Part shown: piece by piece, positions 17,124-25,753 of the stretch
How positions within the stretch are numbered: the stretch's first letter is position 1
Layout: every line of letters begins with the position of its first letter
Assembly: GCF_014635985.1 (NCBI RefSeq)
Contig: NZ_BMDT01000007.1
Span: forward strand, 62,001-126,000
DNA length: 64,000 bases
Source: Enterococcus alcedinis
GTDB lineage: Bacteria > Bacillota > Bacilli > Lactobacillales > Enterococcaceae
Direction of reading: 5' to 3'
Notes under the pieces: model-generated
Told to the model about the DNA's origin: nothing
The model's input: only the letters and a program-made list of their open reading frames with translations
The model's database searches: none
Translations under genes and position numbers: made by a program

Positions 17124-18350
17124 ATGAAAATTGGTTTTTTTACAGATACGTATTTTCCGCAAGTTAGTGGTGTTTCGACGTCAATTAAAACATTAAAAGA
17201 ACAACTAGAGCTAAAAGGGCACGAAGTTTATATTTTTACAACAACGGATCCAAAAGCGCCGAAATATGAACGAAATATTATTCGGATGCCGAGTGTTCCA
17301 TTTGTGTCCTTTAAAGAACGCCGCATTGTTGTTCGAGGTTTTTGGTTTGCGTATCTTAAAGCAAAAGAGTATGACTTGGATTTAATACACACTCATACGG
17401 AATTTGGTGCCGGGTTATTAGGGAAGTGGATTGGTAAGCGACTGGATGTGCCAGTGATTCATACGTACCATACAATGTATGAAGATTATTTGCATTATAT
17501 TGCGAAGGGGAAAGTTCTACGTCCATCATATGTTAAGTTTTTATCACGCGAATTTGTGGATCATTCATCGGGAGTTGTTTGTCCAAGTCAGCGTGTAGTC
17601 GATACTTTACGGCGCTATGGAGCGAGAGCACAGATGCGAATTATTCCAACAGGTATCGATGTTGAGAAATTTATTCGACCAGATATTACACAAGAAATGT
17701 CGCAATCATTACGGGAGAAATGGGGCATTATGCCGGAGCAAAAATTATTGCTGTCATTAAGTCGTCTTTCTTATGAAAAAAACATCCACAAAATTATTGA
17801 AGAGTTGCCGCAAGTGATCACCGCGTTTCCAGAGGTGCGTCTAATGATTGTTGGAGATGGTCCTTATCGGGCTAATTTAGAGTCTCTCGTGGCGGAACTT
17901 GGTTTAACAGAAGTTGTGGTCTTTGTAGGCGAAGTACCGGCTGATGAAGTGGCTCATTATTACCATGCCGCTGATTATTTTGTCAGTGCCTCAACTTCAG
18001 AAACGCAAGGATTAACGTACACCGAAGCAATGGCTTCAGGTACTCAGATGATTGTTGCAGGAAATGCTTACTTAGATCAGTTAATTACTGACTATTCTCT
18101 AGGGCAGACTTATGATGAGCGACAAGGTTTTTCAGCGAGTTTGATTGAATATTTAACGGATAATCCAGCTAAGAATCCAGCCGTCGTGCAACAGAAATTA
18201 TACGAGATTTCTGCTGAATTTTTTGGTGAATCAATGATTGCTTTTTATTGTGAGGTTTTGAATCAATATGTCGAAAAAAAGTTTCAAGAAAGAAAAGATG
18301 AGAGTCGTTTAAAAACACGATTGAGACAATTTAAAATACTGACAAAATAA
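17124..18350 (+). CDS. 1,2-diacylglycerol 3-glucosyltransferase (BgsB/LafA-like)
   Basis: GT4 glycosyltransferase of 408 residues that most likely transfers glucose from UDP-glucose to diacylglycerol, the first step of glycolipid synthesis. The N-terminus IGFFTDTYFPQVSGVSTSI is the hallmark of this group. The C-terminal domain has LSRLSYEKNIHKII and the EX7E motif in SETQGLTYTEAMASG. Basic, amphipathic stretches such as VSFKERRIVVRGF and the Lys/Arg-rich C-terminus suit peripheral membrane binding. It forms an operon with the preceding CpoA/BgsA-like gene. In E. faecalis the same pair also lies shortly upstream of the fab/acc cluster. Confidence 0.9.
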   Translation: MKIGFFTDTYFPQVSGVSTSIKTLKEQLELKGHEVYIFTTTDPKAPKYERNIIRMPSVPFVSFKERRIVVRGFWFAYLKAKEYDLDLIHTHTEFGAGLLGKWIGKRLDVPVIHTYHTMYEDYLHYIAKGKVLRPSYVKFLSREFVDHSSGVVCPSQRVVDTLRRYGARAQMRIIPTGIDVEKFIRPDITQEMSQSLREKWGIMPEQKLLLSLSRLSYEKNIHKIIEELPQVITAFPEVRLMIVGDGPYRANLESLVAELGLTEVVVFVGEVPADEVAHYYHAADYFVSASTSETQGLTYTEAMASGTQMIVAGNAYLDQLITDYSLGQTYDERQGFSASLIEYLTDNPAKNPAVVQQKLYEISAEFFGESMIAFYCEVLNQYVEKKFQERKDESRLKTRLRQFKILTK

Positions 18351-18370
18351 GCGTAGTTGGAGGAATCAAG

Positions 18371-19237
18371 ATGAAAGTTGGGTTTATTGGAACGGGCGTG
18401 ATGGGGCAATCGATTGTCAAACACCTTTTAAATGCGGGGCATGAGGTGTCGATTTATACACGAACAAAGAGTAAAGCGGATGATTTAATTGCTCGTGGAG
18501 CTAATTGGTGCGTCAGTGCGAAAGAAGTTGCTGCAGCAAGTGAAATCATCTTTACGATGGTTGGTTACCCGAGTGATGTGGAAGCGACTTATTTTGATAC
18601 GGAAAAAGGAATTTTTGCGAGCGATGTCTCAAATAAAGTTTTAGTGGATTTAACGACGAGTACTCCTACGCTAGCAGAGAAAATCGAGCAGTTCGCACGT
18701 GAACGGCAAGGATTTAGCCTGGATGCGCCTGTTTCAGGTGGCGATTTAGGAGCACAGAATGGTACATTGACGATTATGGTTGGAGGAAGTTCAGAGGCAT
18801 ATGAGCGCGTCTTACCACTGTTTGAAGCTTTCGGGAAATCGTATCGTCTCCACGGAGCAGCTGGAAAAGGCCAACATACAAAAATGGCCAATCAGATTAT
18901 GGTAGCAGGAACCATGCTTGGCATGACAGAGATGCTTGTCTATAGTCAATCGGCAGGTTTGGATTTAAAGAACGTCGTTGAAACATTAGCAGGTGGTGCA
19001 GCAGCGAATTGGTCGATGATTAATTATTCTCCACGTATTTTAAGTCAAGATTATACACCAGGTTTCTTTGTAAAGCATTTTATAAAAGATTTAAAAATTG
19101 TACTAGATGAAGCAAAAAATATGGGCATTGAATTACCGATGACACAATTAGCCGAACAACTTTATGAAAAGCTAGCAACAAAAGGTTTTGCTGACGATGG
19201 AACGCAAGCCTTAATTAAACTTTGGTGGTCCAATTAA
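18371..19237 (+). CDS. NAD(P)-dependent beta-hydroxyacid dehydrogenase family
   Basis: Oxidoreductase of 288 residues in the 3-hydroxyisobutyrate/6-phosphogluconate dehydrogenase superfamily. It has an N-terminal Rossmann loop VGFIGTGVMGQSIVKHL, the substrate motif DAPVSGGDLGAQNGTLTIMVGG and the catalytic Lys in GKGQHTKMANQI. The substrate cannot be told from sequence; tartronate semialdehyde, glyoxylate or succinic semialdehyde reductases share these motifs. It follows the glycosyltransferases after 20 bases and is likely cotranscribed, but no metabolic link is evident. Confidence 0.9.
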   Translation: MKVGFIGTGVMGQSIVKHLLNAGHEVSIYTRTKSKADDLIARGANWCVSAKEVAAASEIIFTMVGYPSDVEATYFDTEKGIFASDVSNKVLVDLTTSTPTLAEKIEQFARERQGFSLDAPVSGGDLGAQNGTLTIMVGGSSEAYERVLPLFEAFGKSYRLHGAAGKGQHTKMANQIMVAGTMLGMTEMLVYSQSAGLDLKNVVETLAGGAAANWSMINYSPRILSQDYTPGFFVKHFIKDLKIVLDEAKNMGIELPMTQLAEQLYEKLATKGFADDGTQALIKLWWSN

Positions 19238-19350
19238 GTCGACAAATCGGTATTTTTTCAGGTATTTTTTTATTATAAGAAATCAAAGATTAGTAAAAAA
19301 TTAAAAAGTGAAAAAAACACCGAAAATCAATGCAAGAAGGCCGTACTTTT

Positions 19351-19363
19351 GTTACAATGTAAC
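19351..19363 (+). promoter_or_regulatory. Palindrome over the -10 of ykuJ
   Basis: GTTACA-A-TGTAAC, a perfect 13-bp palindrome containing a TACAAT -10 (19353-19358), about 27 bases before ykuJ. It could be an operator for an unidentified regulator, or chance. Confidence 0.4.
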
Positions 19364-19389
19364 AGAAGTGAAAAAAGGAGGTCTAGTGA

Positions 19390-19620
19390 ATGAAAAATTC
19401 TCAATTAGTAGCAATCATCAAACGCTTAGAAGCGATGATTGAGGCGCAAGATAACGAGGTACAAATTCGTCGATTTGAAAAAGAAGGCGTGGAACAGTGT
19501 ACAGTTAGTTATGATCATTCAACAGAAACTTTTGAATTAACAGATAGTCAAACGAAACAACCTTATCAATTTGATAATGTTGATATTGTGGCCATTGAAA
19601 TTTATGATTTAATTCAATAA
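19390..19620 (+). CDS. ykuJ: YkuJ family (DUF1797) protein
   Basis: Small 76-residue protein of the YkuJ family known from B. subtilis, where it is a compact alpha/beta protein without assigned function. Family features here are the N-terminal helix LVAIIKRLEAMIEAQ, the central FEKEGVEQCTVSYD strand pair and the ending PYQFDNVDIVAIEIYDLIQ. GGAGG lies 8 bases before the ATG. It is monocistronic, between a palindromic promoter and a terminator. Confidence 0.9.
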   Translation: MKNSQLVAIIKRLEAMIEAQDNEVQIRRFEKEGVEQCTVSYDHSTETFELTDSQTKQPYQFDNVDIVAIEIYDLIQ

Positions 19621-19671
19621 AAAAATATCTGAGAAGAGCTACGTAATGTACTTCTTTTCAGATATTTTTTT
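19620..19671 (+). terminator. Terminator after ykuJ
   Basis: Arms AAAAATATCTGA and TCAGATATTTTT with extra AAGA/TTCT pairing inside, then a T-run. Could act on both strands. Confidence 0.9.
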
Positions 19672-19729
19672 CAATCCAAGTTTTATTTCCTTTATTATAA
19701 GGATGATAAAGAATGAGAGATAGGGTACG

Positions 19730-19798
19730 GTTGATAAGAATCGGTTATCGACTGCGGCTGCTTCCCTTTAATTGTTGAAAGAAGTTAGCTGTTCAGCC
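19730..19798 (+). other. Two adjacent stem-loops upstream of GNAT gene
   Basis: First hairpin arms GTTGATAA (19730-19737) and TTATCGAC (19745-19752). The second has outer arms GGCTG/CAGCC (19756-19760 and 19794-19798) with inner CTTC/GAAG pairing. They lie in a 200-base gap before the acetyltransferase and may form a structured leader or small RNA. No known family was recognised. Confidence 0.35.
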
Positions 19799-19874
19799 CA
19801 TGTCGTGTCTTTTTAGAGATGTGATGCTGAAAAAAGTATGATTGATTATCGTTATTAGGAGTGAAGGAGAAAAC

Positions 19875-20327
19875 ATGTTTCAAAAATTAGATTTATCAAA
19901 CGACGAAATTGCACAAGAGGTGTATCGTATTCAAAAATCTGCCTATCTAATAGAAGCAGAATTATTAGGTACAGATGAAATCCCGCCCTTACAGGAATCA
20001 TATGAAAGTTTACAAGCTGTAGATGAGTTGTTCATCGGTTCTTATCATGACTCAAAATTAGTCGGGATACTTTCATATAAGATTGAAGGGAGCACCCTTG
20101 ATATTTATCGCTTATTTGTTGATCCCCGTGTATTTAGACAAGGGATTGGTCGTCAGTTACTAGATTATGTCAATCAAAGGCATTCTGAATGTAAAAAAAT
20201 GATCGTATCAACCGGACACAAAAATTTACCGGCGATTCAATTTTATACAAAACACGGTTTTGAAAAAGAGAGTGAAGTTATACTTTCCGAAAATTTAACG
20301 ATTATAAATTTCATTAAAAAAATATAA
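19875..20327 (+). CDS. GNAT family N-acetyltransferase
   Basis: Predicted acetyl-CoA-dependent acetyltransferase, 150 residues. The acetyl-CoA loop is seen in LFVDPRVFRQGIGRQLL (R-Q-G-I-G-R), and the C-terminal AIQFYTKHGFEKE closes the fold. The substrate is unknown. I chose ATG 19875 because GAAGGAG lies 5-6 bases upstream; earlier ATGs in frame have no ribosome site. It lies just before a FabT box (20341), but that box is downstream of the gene and more likely belongs to the fab promoter region. Confidence 0.88.
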   Translation: MFQKLDLSNDEIAQEVYRIQKSAYLIEAELLGTDEIPPLQESYESLQAVDELFIGSYHDSKLVGILSYKIEGSTLDIYRLFVDPRVFRQGIGRQLLDYVNQRHSECKKMIVSTGHKNLPAIQFYTKHGFEKESEVILSENLTIINFIKKI

Positions 20328-20340
20328 AAAAGAAAAAATA

Positions 20341-20354
20341 GTTTGATAGTCAAA
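20341..20354. promoter_or_regulatory. FabT box, distal
   Basis: GTTTGATAGTCAAA, a TTTGA-N3-TCAAA palindrome like the two boxes at the fabT promoter, about 100 bases further upstream. Confidence 0.7.
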
Positions 20355-20426
20355 GGGAAAAAAGCTGGTTTTTTAGCGAAAAAAGCGTTTTTTTAGCTAA
20401 AAATCATAGAAATATCCAAAATAAGC

Positions 20427-20484
20427 TTGCAATTCATGCTTATTTAAATTATAGTTTGATTGTCAAACGATTTGACTATCAAAC
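20427..20484 (+). promoter_or_regulatory. fabT promoter with two FabT boxes
   Basis: -35 TTGCAA (20427-20432), 17 bases, -10 TATAGT (20450-20455). FabT palindromes GTTTGATTGTCAAAC (20454-20468) and TTTGACTATCAAAC (20471-20484) overlap the -10 and the start site. This matches the known FabT operator (TTTGA-N3-TCAAA) and predicts autorepression with acyl-ACP as co-repressor. Confidence 0.9.
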
Positions 20485-20507
20485 TAATTGAGTGAGGACT
20501 GCTAAAG

Positions 20508-20948
20508 ATGCGACCGGATTTTGAAAAAATTAACGATTTATTAGTGGAAGTTTTTAACGATATTTTAGTAATTGAAGAATCGGAATTAAGAAAATCACAC
20601 TTTAATGATTTATCGATTACAGAAATGCATACGATTGAAGCAATTGGTATGTATCGTAAGAAAACGACTTCTGAAGTCGCTAAGGAACTTGCAATTACGG
20701 TAGGTACGTTAACAACAGCTATCAATCGATTAGTTAAAAAGAATTACGTTGAACGAATTCGTAGTGAAGACGATCGACGTGTTGTTAAATTATCATTGAC
20801 GAAAAAAGGAAAGCTATTGTACCGTGTTCACCAAAGCTTCCATCGAAAAATGATTGAAGCGACATTACAGAACATGGAGAAGGATGAATCAGAGGCGCTT
20901 TTACGAGCTTTGAATAATCTTCATCTTTTCTTACAAGAGTATAAGTGA
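20508..20948 (+). CDS. fabT: Fatty acid biosynthesis repressor FabT (MarR family)
   Basis: MarR-type winged-helix regulator of 146 residues. In streptococci and enterococci FabT binds long-chain acyl-ACP and represses the fab/acc cluster. Here it is the first gene of that cluster and its promoter carries FabT boxes. The DNA-binding core is TSEVAKELAITVGTLTTAINRL followed by the wing RSEDDRRVVKLSLT. It lies 10 bases before fabH. Confidence 0.96.
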   Translation: MRPDFEKINDLLVEVFNDILVIEESELRKSHFNDLSITEMHTIEAIGMYRKKTTSEVAKELAITVGTLTTAINRLVKKNYVERIRSEDDRRVVKLSLTKKGKLLYRVHQSFHRKMIEATLQNMEKDESEALLRALNNLHLFLQEYK

Positions 20949-20958
20949 GTGTATATGC

Positions 20959-21930
20959 ATGATGAAATTTGGAAAGATTACAGCAACTGCTAGTTATTTA
21001 CCAGAACAAATCATTACAAATGATCAACTAGCTGAAGTAATGGATACGAGTGATGAATGGATTTATTCTCGTACAGGAATTAAAGAACGACGAATCGCAA
21101 CGACTGAAAACACTTCTGATTTATGTATTCAAGTCGCGAATAAGTTGCTCGGAAAAAGTCAGGTAACCGCACAAGAACTTGATTTTGTGCTTGTTGCAAC
21201 GATGTCTCCAGATTACAATTCACCTTCTGTGGCTTGTCTTGTACAAGGCGCAATCGGTGCGACCAATGCTTTTGCCTTTGATATTAGTGCCGCATGTGCA
21301 GGATTTGTTTACGCCTTATCAATGGGCGAAAAACTGATTCGTACAGGTTCCAAAAAAGGCCTAATTATTGGTGGTGAAGTGATATCGAAAGTTTTGGACT
21401 GGGAAGATCGGACAACTGCTGTATTGTTTGGTGATGGTGCAGGCGGGGTGTTATTAGAAGCTTCAGAACACCAACACTTACTAAAAGAAAGCCTTCATGC
21501 GGATGGGACGCGAGGCCTATCATTAACATCAGGTTTTGCGAATGTGCAAAACAACCCATTTACAAAAGAAGTAACTAAAAAAACGGCTTGTCTTCAGATG
21601 AACGGTCGAGATATTTTTGATTTTGCGACACGTGATGTGGCGAAAAGTCTTGCAACCTTAATTGAAGGCGAAGAAGAGACGATTGATTATTATCTTCTTC
21701 ATCAAGCGAATTCACGTATTTTAGATAAAATTGCGCGCAAATTAAAAGTTGAGCGACATAAATTTCTACAAAACATGGATAAATATGGCAATACATCGGC
21801 AGCAACGATTCCAATTTTATTAGATGAATCCGTTGAAGCAGGTACAATTGTTTTAGGCAACAACCAAAAAGTGGTTCTTTCAGGTTTTGGTGGGGGTTTA
21901 ACATGGGGTTCCGTGTTAATCACTCTATAA
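20959..21930 (+). CDS. fabH: 3-oxoacyl-ACP synthase III (FabH)
   Basis: Starts fatty acid synthesis by condensing an acyl-CoA with malonyl-ACP. The thiolase-fold enzyme has its catalytic Cys at about residue 113 in ISAACAGF, the His in HQANSRI and the Asn in GNTSAATIP, and ends in SGFGGGLTWGSVLI. Two tandem ATG codons (20959 and 20962) could serve as start, and no strong ribosome site is seen, so translation may be coupled to fabT just upstream. Confidence 0.97.
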   Translation: MMKFGKITATASYLPEQIITNDQLAEVMDTSDEWIYSRTGIKERRIATTENTSDLCIQVANKLLGKSQVTAQELDFVLVATMSPDYNSPSVACLVQGAIGATNAFAFDISAACAGFVYALSMGEKLIRTGSKKGLIIGGEVISKVLDWEDRTTAVLFGDGAGGVLLEASEHQHLLKESLHADGTRGLSLTSGFANVQNNPFTKEVTKKTACLQMNGRDIFDFATRDVAKSLATLIEGEEETIDYYLLHQANSRILDKIARKLKVERHKFLQNMDKYGNTSAATIPILLDESVEAGTIVLGNNQKVVLSGFGGGLTWGSVLITL

Positions 21931-21988
21931 ACTTGTGAACATAAATTAAAAAATAAAATGAATATAACTATATTGGAGGAATTTTAAA

Positions 21989-22210
21989 ATGTCATTTGAA
22001 AAAATTCAAGAAATTATCGCAGAAGAATTAGGTAAAGATGTAGAAGAAATTAAATTAACAACGAATATCCAAGAAGATCTAGAAGCAGATAGCTTAGATT
22101 TATTCCAAATCATCAACGAAATCGAAGATGAGTTTGATGTGAAAATCGAAACAGAAGACGGTATTACAACAGTTGAAGATTTAGTTAAATACGTAGAAAA
22201 ACAAGCATAA
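21989..22210 (+). CDS. acpP: Acyl carrier protein
   Basis: Acidic 73-residue carrier protein. Ser35 in EADSLDLFQ receives 4'-phosphopantetheine and carries the growing acyl chain. TTGGAGGA is well placed before the ATG. In the E. faecalis cluster acpP is followed by fabK; here a terminator follows and then fabD. Confidence 0.97.
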   Translation: MSFEKIQEIIAEELGKDVEEIKLTTNIQEDLEADSLDLFQIINEIEDEFDVKIETEDGITTVEDLVKYVEKQA

Positions 22211-22214
22211 TTCA

Positions 22215-22250
22215 AAAGGCTGGGCTAAAAGCCTGGCCTTTGCTTTTTTC
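22215..22250 (+). terminator. Terminator after acpP
   Basis: Arms AAAGGCTGGGC (22215-22225) and GCCTGGCCTTT (22231-22241), an 11-bp stem with two G-U pairs, then TTTGC-TTTTTT. It would reduce read-through from fabT-fabH-acpP into fabD, allowing excess acpP mRNA. Confidence 0.85.
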
Positions 22251-22275
22251 CAAAAAAGACTAAAACGCTGAGATA

Positions 22276-22295
22276 TTTTTTGATTCCTCAAAAAA
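22276..22295. promoter_or_regulatory. FabT-like palindrome before fabD
   Basis: TTTTTTGA-TTCC-TCAAAAAA, perfect arms but with four central bases instead of the three in the fabT-promoter boxes. It might be a weaker FabT site for a separate fabD promoter. No convincing -35/-10 pair was found around it. Confidence 0.35.
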
Positions 22296-22326
22296 TGAAG
22301 ACTTTAACGTATCGAAGGAGATTGAC

Positions 22327-23250
22327 ATGAAGAAAGCTTTTTTATTTAGTGGACAAGGTGCACAGTATGTGGGCATGGGACAAGAGTTATACGAACAAGA
22401 ACCGATTGTCAAAGCAACATTTGATGAGGCCAGTCGTGTCCTTGGTTATGATATGGCAAATCAATGCTTTACTGAAAATGAGCAGCTAAACCAAACAGAA
22501 TATACACAACCAGCTATTTTAACAGTGAGCGTCGCATTTTGGCGCTTATTGCAAGAAAAAGGTCAAACGTGTGATTATGTTGCTGGACTAAGTCTAGGTG
22601 AGTACTCAGCCTTGGTGGCTAGCGGTGCGCTAGATTTTGATGTTGCGCTAAAACTTGTTGCTCAGCGTGGGGCATTTATGGCCAATGCGGCACCACATGG
22701 CACCGGAAAAATGGTTGCTGTGATGAATACACCGATTGAAACGATTGAAGAAGCGTGTCAAAAAGCCAGTGCAATAGGCATTGTTTCTCCTGCGAATTAT
22801 AATACGCCTCAACAAATCGTGATTGGCGGCGAAGTTGCGGCAGTTGACCAAGCAATGGCTTATTTAACAGAAGCAGGTGCTAAGCGGATGATTCCGCTAA
22901 ATGTGAGTGGCCCTTTTCATACGGCCCTTTTAAAGCCGGCTGCTGAACAATTAAAAGCAGTTCTAGCTGACGTTTCATTCAATGAAATGATCATTCCGGT
23001 GATTAGTAACACAACTGCCAAAGTTATGGCCCAAAGCGAGATTAAAGAGTTACTAGAACAACAAGTGATGTCCCCTGTACGTTTTTACGAAAGTATTGAT
23101 ACACTGAAACATTTAGGTGTCGAACAAATCGTTGAAATTGGACCAGGAAAAGTATTGACTGGTTTTGTGAAGAAAATTGATAAGACAATCAAAGTGACGC
23201 GTGTCGAAGATGTGAAAACATTCGAAGAGACATTGAGCGCTTTAGGTTAG
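22327..23250 (+). CDS. fabD: Malonyl-CoA:ACP transacylase (FabD)
   Basis: Loads malonate from malonyl-CoA onto ACP. It has 307 residues with the N-terminal FSGQGAQYVGMG and the nucleophile Ser89 in GLSLGEYSA. The catalytic His is in SGPFHTALL. It is the first gene after the acpP terminator; fabG starts 9 bases after its stop. Confidence 0.97.
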   Translation: MKKAFLFSGQGAQYVGMGQELYEQEPIVKATFDEASRVLGYDMANQCFTENEQLNQTEYTQPAILTVSVAFWRLLQEKGQTCDYVAGLSLGEYSALVASGALDFDVALKLVAQRGAFMANAAPHGTGKMVAVMNTPIETIEEACQKASAIGIVSPANYNTPQQIVIGGEVAAVDQAMAYLTEAGAKRMIPLNVSGPFHTALLKPAAEQLKAVLADVSFNEMIIPVISNTTAKVMAQSEIKELLEQQVMSPVRFYESIDTLKHLGVEQIVEIGPGKVLTGFVKKIDKTIKVTRVEDVKTFEETLSALG

Positions 23251-23259
23251 GAGACGACT

Positions 23260-23997
23260 ATGAATTTAAAAGATAAAGTTGCTTTTATTACAGGTAGCAC
23301 ACGTGGTATTGGGTTAGAAATTGCAAAAGCTTTTGCAAAAGAAGGTGCCAATATTGTTTTAAATGGACGCAGTGCCATTTCAGATGCACTCATTGCAGAA
23401 ATCACTGACCTTGGTGTGAAATGTATCGCTGTTTCGGGTGACATTTCTGATTTTGAGCAAGCGGGTAGAATGATTAAAGAAACGGAAGATCAGTTAGGAC
23501 CGGTAACAATTCTAGTTAACAATGCTGGAATTACGAATGATAAGTTAATGTTAAGAATGAAACCAGACGAGTTTGATCAAGTGTTAAAAATCAATTTAAC
23601 CGGTACGTTTAATATGACGCAACAAGTTTTAAAGAAAATGTTAAAACAACGTGAAGGTGCGATTATTAACTTATCGAGCGTCTCTGGTTTAATGGGGAAC
23701 GTTGGACAAGCAAACTACGCGGCAAGTAAAGCAGGAGTCATTGGTTTTACCAAATCGGTTGCTCGTGAAGTTGCCCCTCGTGGCATTACGTGTAATGCGA
23801 TTGCTCCTGGGTTTATCAAAACCGATATGACCGATGTATTGTCAGAAAAAGTCGTAGAAGAAGTCATGAAAAATATTCCGATGCAACGTTTTGGTGAAGT
23901 GTCAGATGTCGCTCAAACAGCCATCTTTTTAGCAAAAAGTACTTACATTACAGGTCAAGTCATCAATGTTGATGGCGGCTTAGTGATGCACGGATAA
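23260..23997 (+). CDS. fabG: 3-oxoacyl-ACP reductase (FabG)
   Basis: NADPH-dependent reductase of beta-ketoacyl-ACP, 245 residues, short-chain dehydrogenase fold. It has GSTRGIGLEIA for cofactor binding, NNAGIT, the catalytic Ser in INLSSVSG and YxxxK as YAASK, and ends in NVDGGLVM. It is within the fabD-fabG-fabF run, with short gaps. Confidence 0.97.
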   Translation: MNLKDKVAFITGSTRGIGLEIAKAFAKEGANIVLNGRSAISDALIAEITDLGVKCIAVSGDISDFEQAGRMIKETEDQLGPVTILVNNAGITNDKLMLRMKPDEFDQVLKINLTGTFNMTQQVLKKMLKQREGAIINLSSVSGLMGNVGQANYAASKAGVIGFTKSVAREVAPRGITCNAIAPGFIKTDMTDVLSEKVVEEVMKNIPMQRFGEVSDVAQTAIFLAKSTYITGQVINVDGGLVMHG

Positions 23998-24015
23998 GGA
24001 TAGGAGAATAATAGA

Positions 24016-25251
24016 ATGAATCGAGTAGTAGTTACAGGTTATGGTGTTGCTTCTCCAATCGGAAACACACCGGAAGACTTTTTATCGAGTTTAAAAAATG
24101 GAACAAACGGGATTGGACCAATCACGAAATTTGATGCAGAAGCAACAGGGATTTCTGTTGCTGGTGAGGTCAAAGAATTTCCTTTAGAAAAATATTTCAA
24201 GAAAAAAGATACAAAACGAATGGATATGTTTTCAATCTATGGTATTTATGCGGCATTAGAAGCGCTTGAGATGGCTGAACTATCAAGTGATAAGGTCGAT
24301 CAGGACCGCTTTGGTGTAATCGTTGGATCAGGAATCGGTGGTTTACCTACGATTCAAGATCAAGTAACACGCATGAATGATAAAGGTGCCAATCGCGTAT
24401 CGCCAATGTTTGTTCCAATGTCAATCGTAAACATGGTTGCGGGAAATATTGCTTTACGTGTCGGTGCAAAAGGTATTTGTACAACAATTGTAACAGCATG
24501 TGCTTCAGGAACGCACTCAATCGGTGAAGCTTTCCGTAGTATTAAACATGGCTATTCCGATGTCATTATTGCTGGTGGATCAGAAGCGACGATTTGTGAA
24601 ATTGGAATCGCAGGATTTGCTGCGTTAACAGCTTTGACCACAGAAACAGATCCAAATAAAGCGTCAACACCTTTTGATAAGAATCGTAGTGGATTTGTTA
24701 TGGGTGAAGGTGCGGGTGTCTTTGTGATGGAATCATTAGAGCATGCACTGGCACGTGGCGCGAACATTTTAGGTGAAGTTGTAGGATATGGCGCGAACTG
24801 TGATGCTTATCATATGACAGCGCCGAATCCAGATGGTTCAGGAGCTGGAAAAGCGATGAAACTTGCGATGGCTGAAGCAGGCGTTCAACCGTCTGAAATT
24901 GGCTACATCAACGCTCATGGAACAAGTACGCCAGCTAACGATAGTGCAGAAGCAACATCGATTCAATATGGGCTAGGTGAAAATTACCGTAACGCGTATG
25001 TAAGTAGTACGAAATCGATGACCGGACACTTATTAGGTGCTGCTGGTGGGATCGAAGCAATTGCATCACTCTTAGCTTTACAACATCAATTTGTTCCGCC
25101 GACAATCAATGTAACTGAGCAAGATGAGGCGATTGATTTAAATATTGTCATTAATGACAGTATTGAAGCTGATTTAACATATGCGATGAGTAACTCATTA
25201 GGCTTTGGTGGACACAATGCTGTACTTTTATTGAAGCGTTGGGAGGCGTAG
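24016..25251 (+). CDS. fabF: 3-oxoacyl-ACP synthase II (FabF)
   Basis: Elongating condensing enzyme of 411 residues. Catalytic Cys162 lies in VTACASGTHS; the two His are in NAHGTST and TGHLLGAAG. The N-terminal VVTGYGVASPIGNT and the C-terminal NSLGFGGHNA are standard. It lies directly before accB. Confidence 0.97.
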   Translation: MNRVVVTGYGVASPIGNTPEDFLSSLKNGTNGIGPITKFDAEATGISVAGEVKEFPLEKYFKKKDTKRMDMFSIYGIYAALEALEMAELSSDKVDQDRFGVIVGSGIGGLPTIQDQVTRMNDKGANRVSPMFVPMSIVNMVAGNIALRVGAKGICTTIVTACASGTHSIGEAFRSIKHGYSDVIIAGGSEATICEIGIAGFAALTALTTETDPNKASTPFDKNRSGFVMGEGAGVFVMESLEHALARGANILGEVVGYGANCDAYHMTAPNPDGSGAGKAMKLAMAEAGVQPSEIGYINAHGTSTPANDSAEATSIQYGLGENYRNAYVSSTKSMTGHLLGAAGGIEAIASLLALQHQFVPPTINVTEQDEAIDLNIVINDSIEADLTYAMSNSLGFGGHNAVLLLKRWEA

Positions 25252-25258
25252 GCATAAA

Positions 25259-25750
25259 ATGGAACAAAAAGACTTAAAAGAATTATTATCGTTATTTAGT
25301 GAGTCAACTTTGACAGAATTTAACTTAAAAGAAGGTTCGTTTGAACTTTATTTAAATAAAAATAATGTATCAAGAGGACAAGCGGCGCAAACAACACAAG
25401 CGATTCATCAAGAAGCAGCTCAAGCTCAAGTACCGCATGCACCTCAAGTTTCACTACCGGTCGTTCAAGAAGCAGTTGTTGAAAAAGCGCCTATAGCAAG
25501 TGTAGCGGCAGGAACGGAGATTGTTTCGCCATTAGTCGGCGTGGTCTATTTAAAACCGGCACCAGACAAACCGAATTTTAAATCCGTTGGCGATCGCGTA
25601 ACAAAAGGTGAAGTCGTTTGTATTGTTGAAGCGATGAAAGTAATGAATGAAATTACAAGTGATGTGACCGGCGAAATTGTGGCGGTTGTCGTTGAAAATG
25701 AGGATGTTGTTGAATACAATCAACCATTATTCCGTGTGAAAGAAGGATAA
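25259..25750 (+). CDS. accB: Biotin carboxyl carrier protein of acetyl-CoA carboxylase
   Basis: Carries CO2 on biotin between AccC and AccA-AccD. It has 163 residues with an N-terminal helix region, a Gln/Ala/Pro/Val-rich flexible linker (about 40-85) and a C-terminal biotinyl domain with the acceptor Lys127 in VEAMKVMNEI. Only 7 bases separate it from fabF and 3 from fabZ. Confidence 0.97.
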   Translation: MEQKDLKELLSLFSESTLTEFNLKEGSFELYLNKNNVSRGQAAQTTQAIHQEAAQAQVPHAPQVSLPVVQEAVVEKAPIASVAAGTEIVSPLVGVVYLKPAPDKPNFKSVGDRVTKGEVVCIVEAMKVMNEITSDVTGEIVAVVVENEDVVEYNQPLFRVKEG

Positions 25751-25753
25751 AAA

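Noticed and set aside
20360-20410. AT-rich hairpins between the GNAT gene and fabT as a terminator
   Set aside because: Only A-T pairing with repeated AGC motifs; stem stability and register are unclear, so I did not list it.
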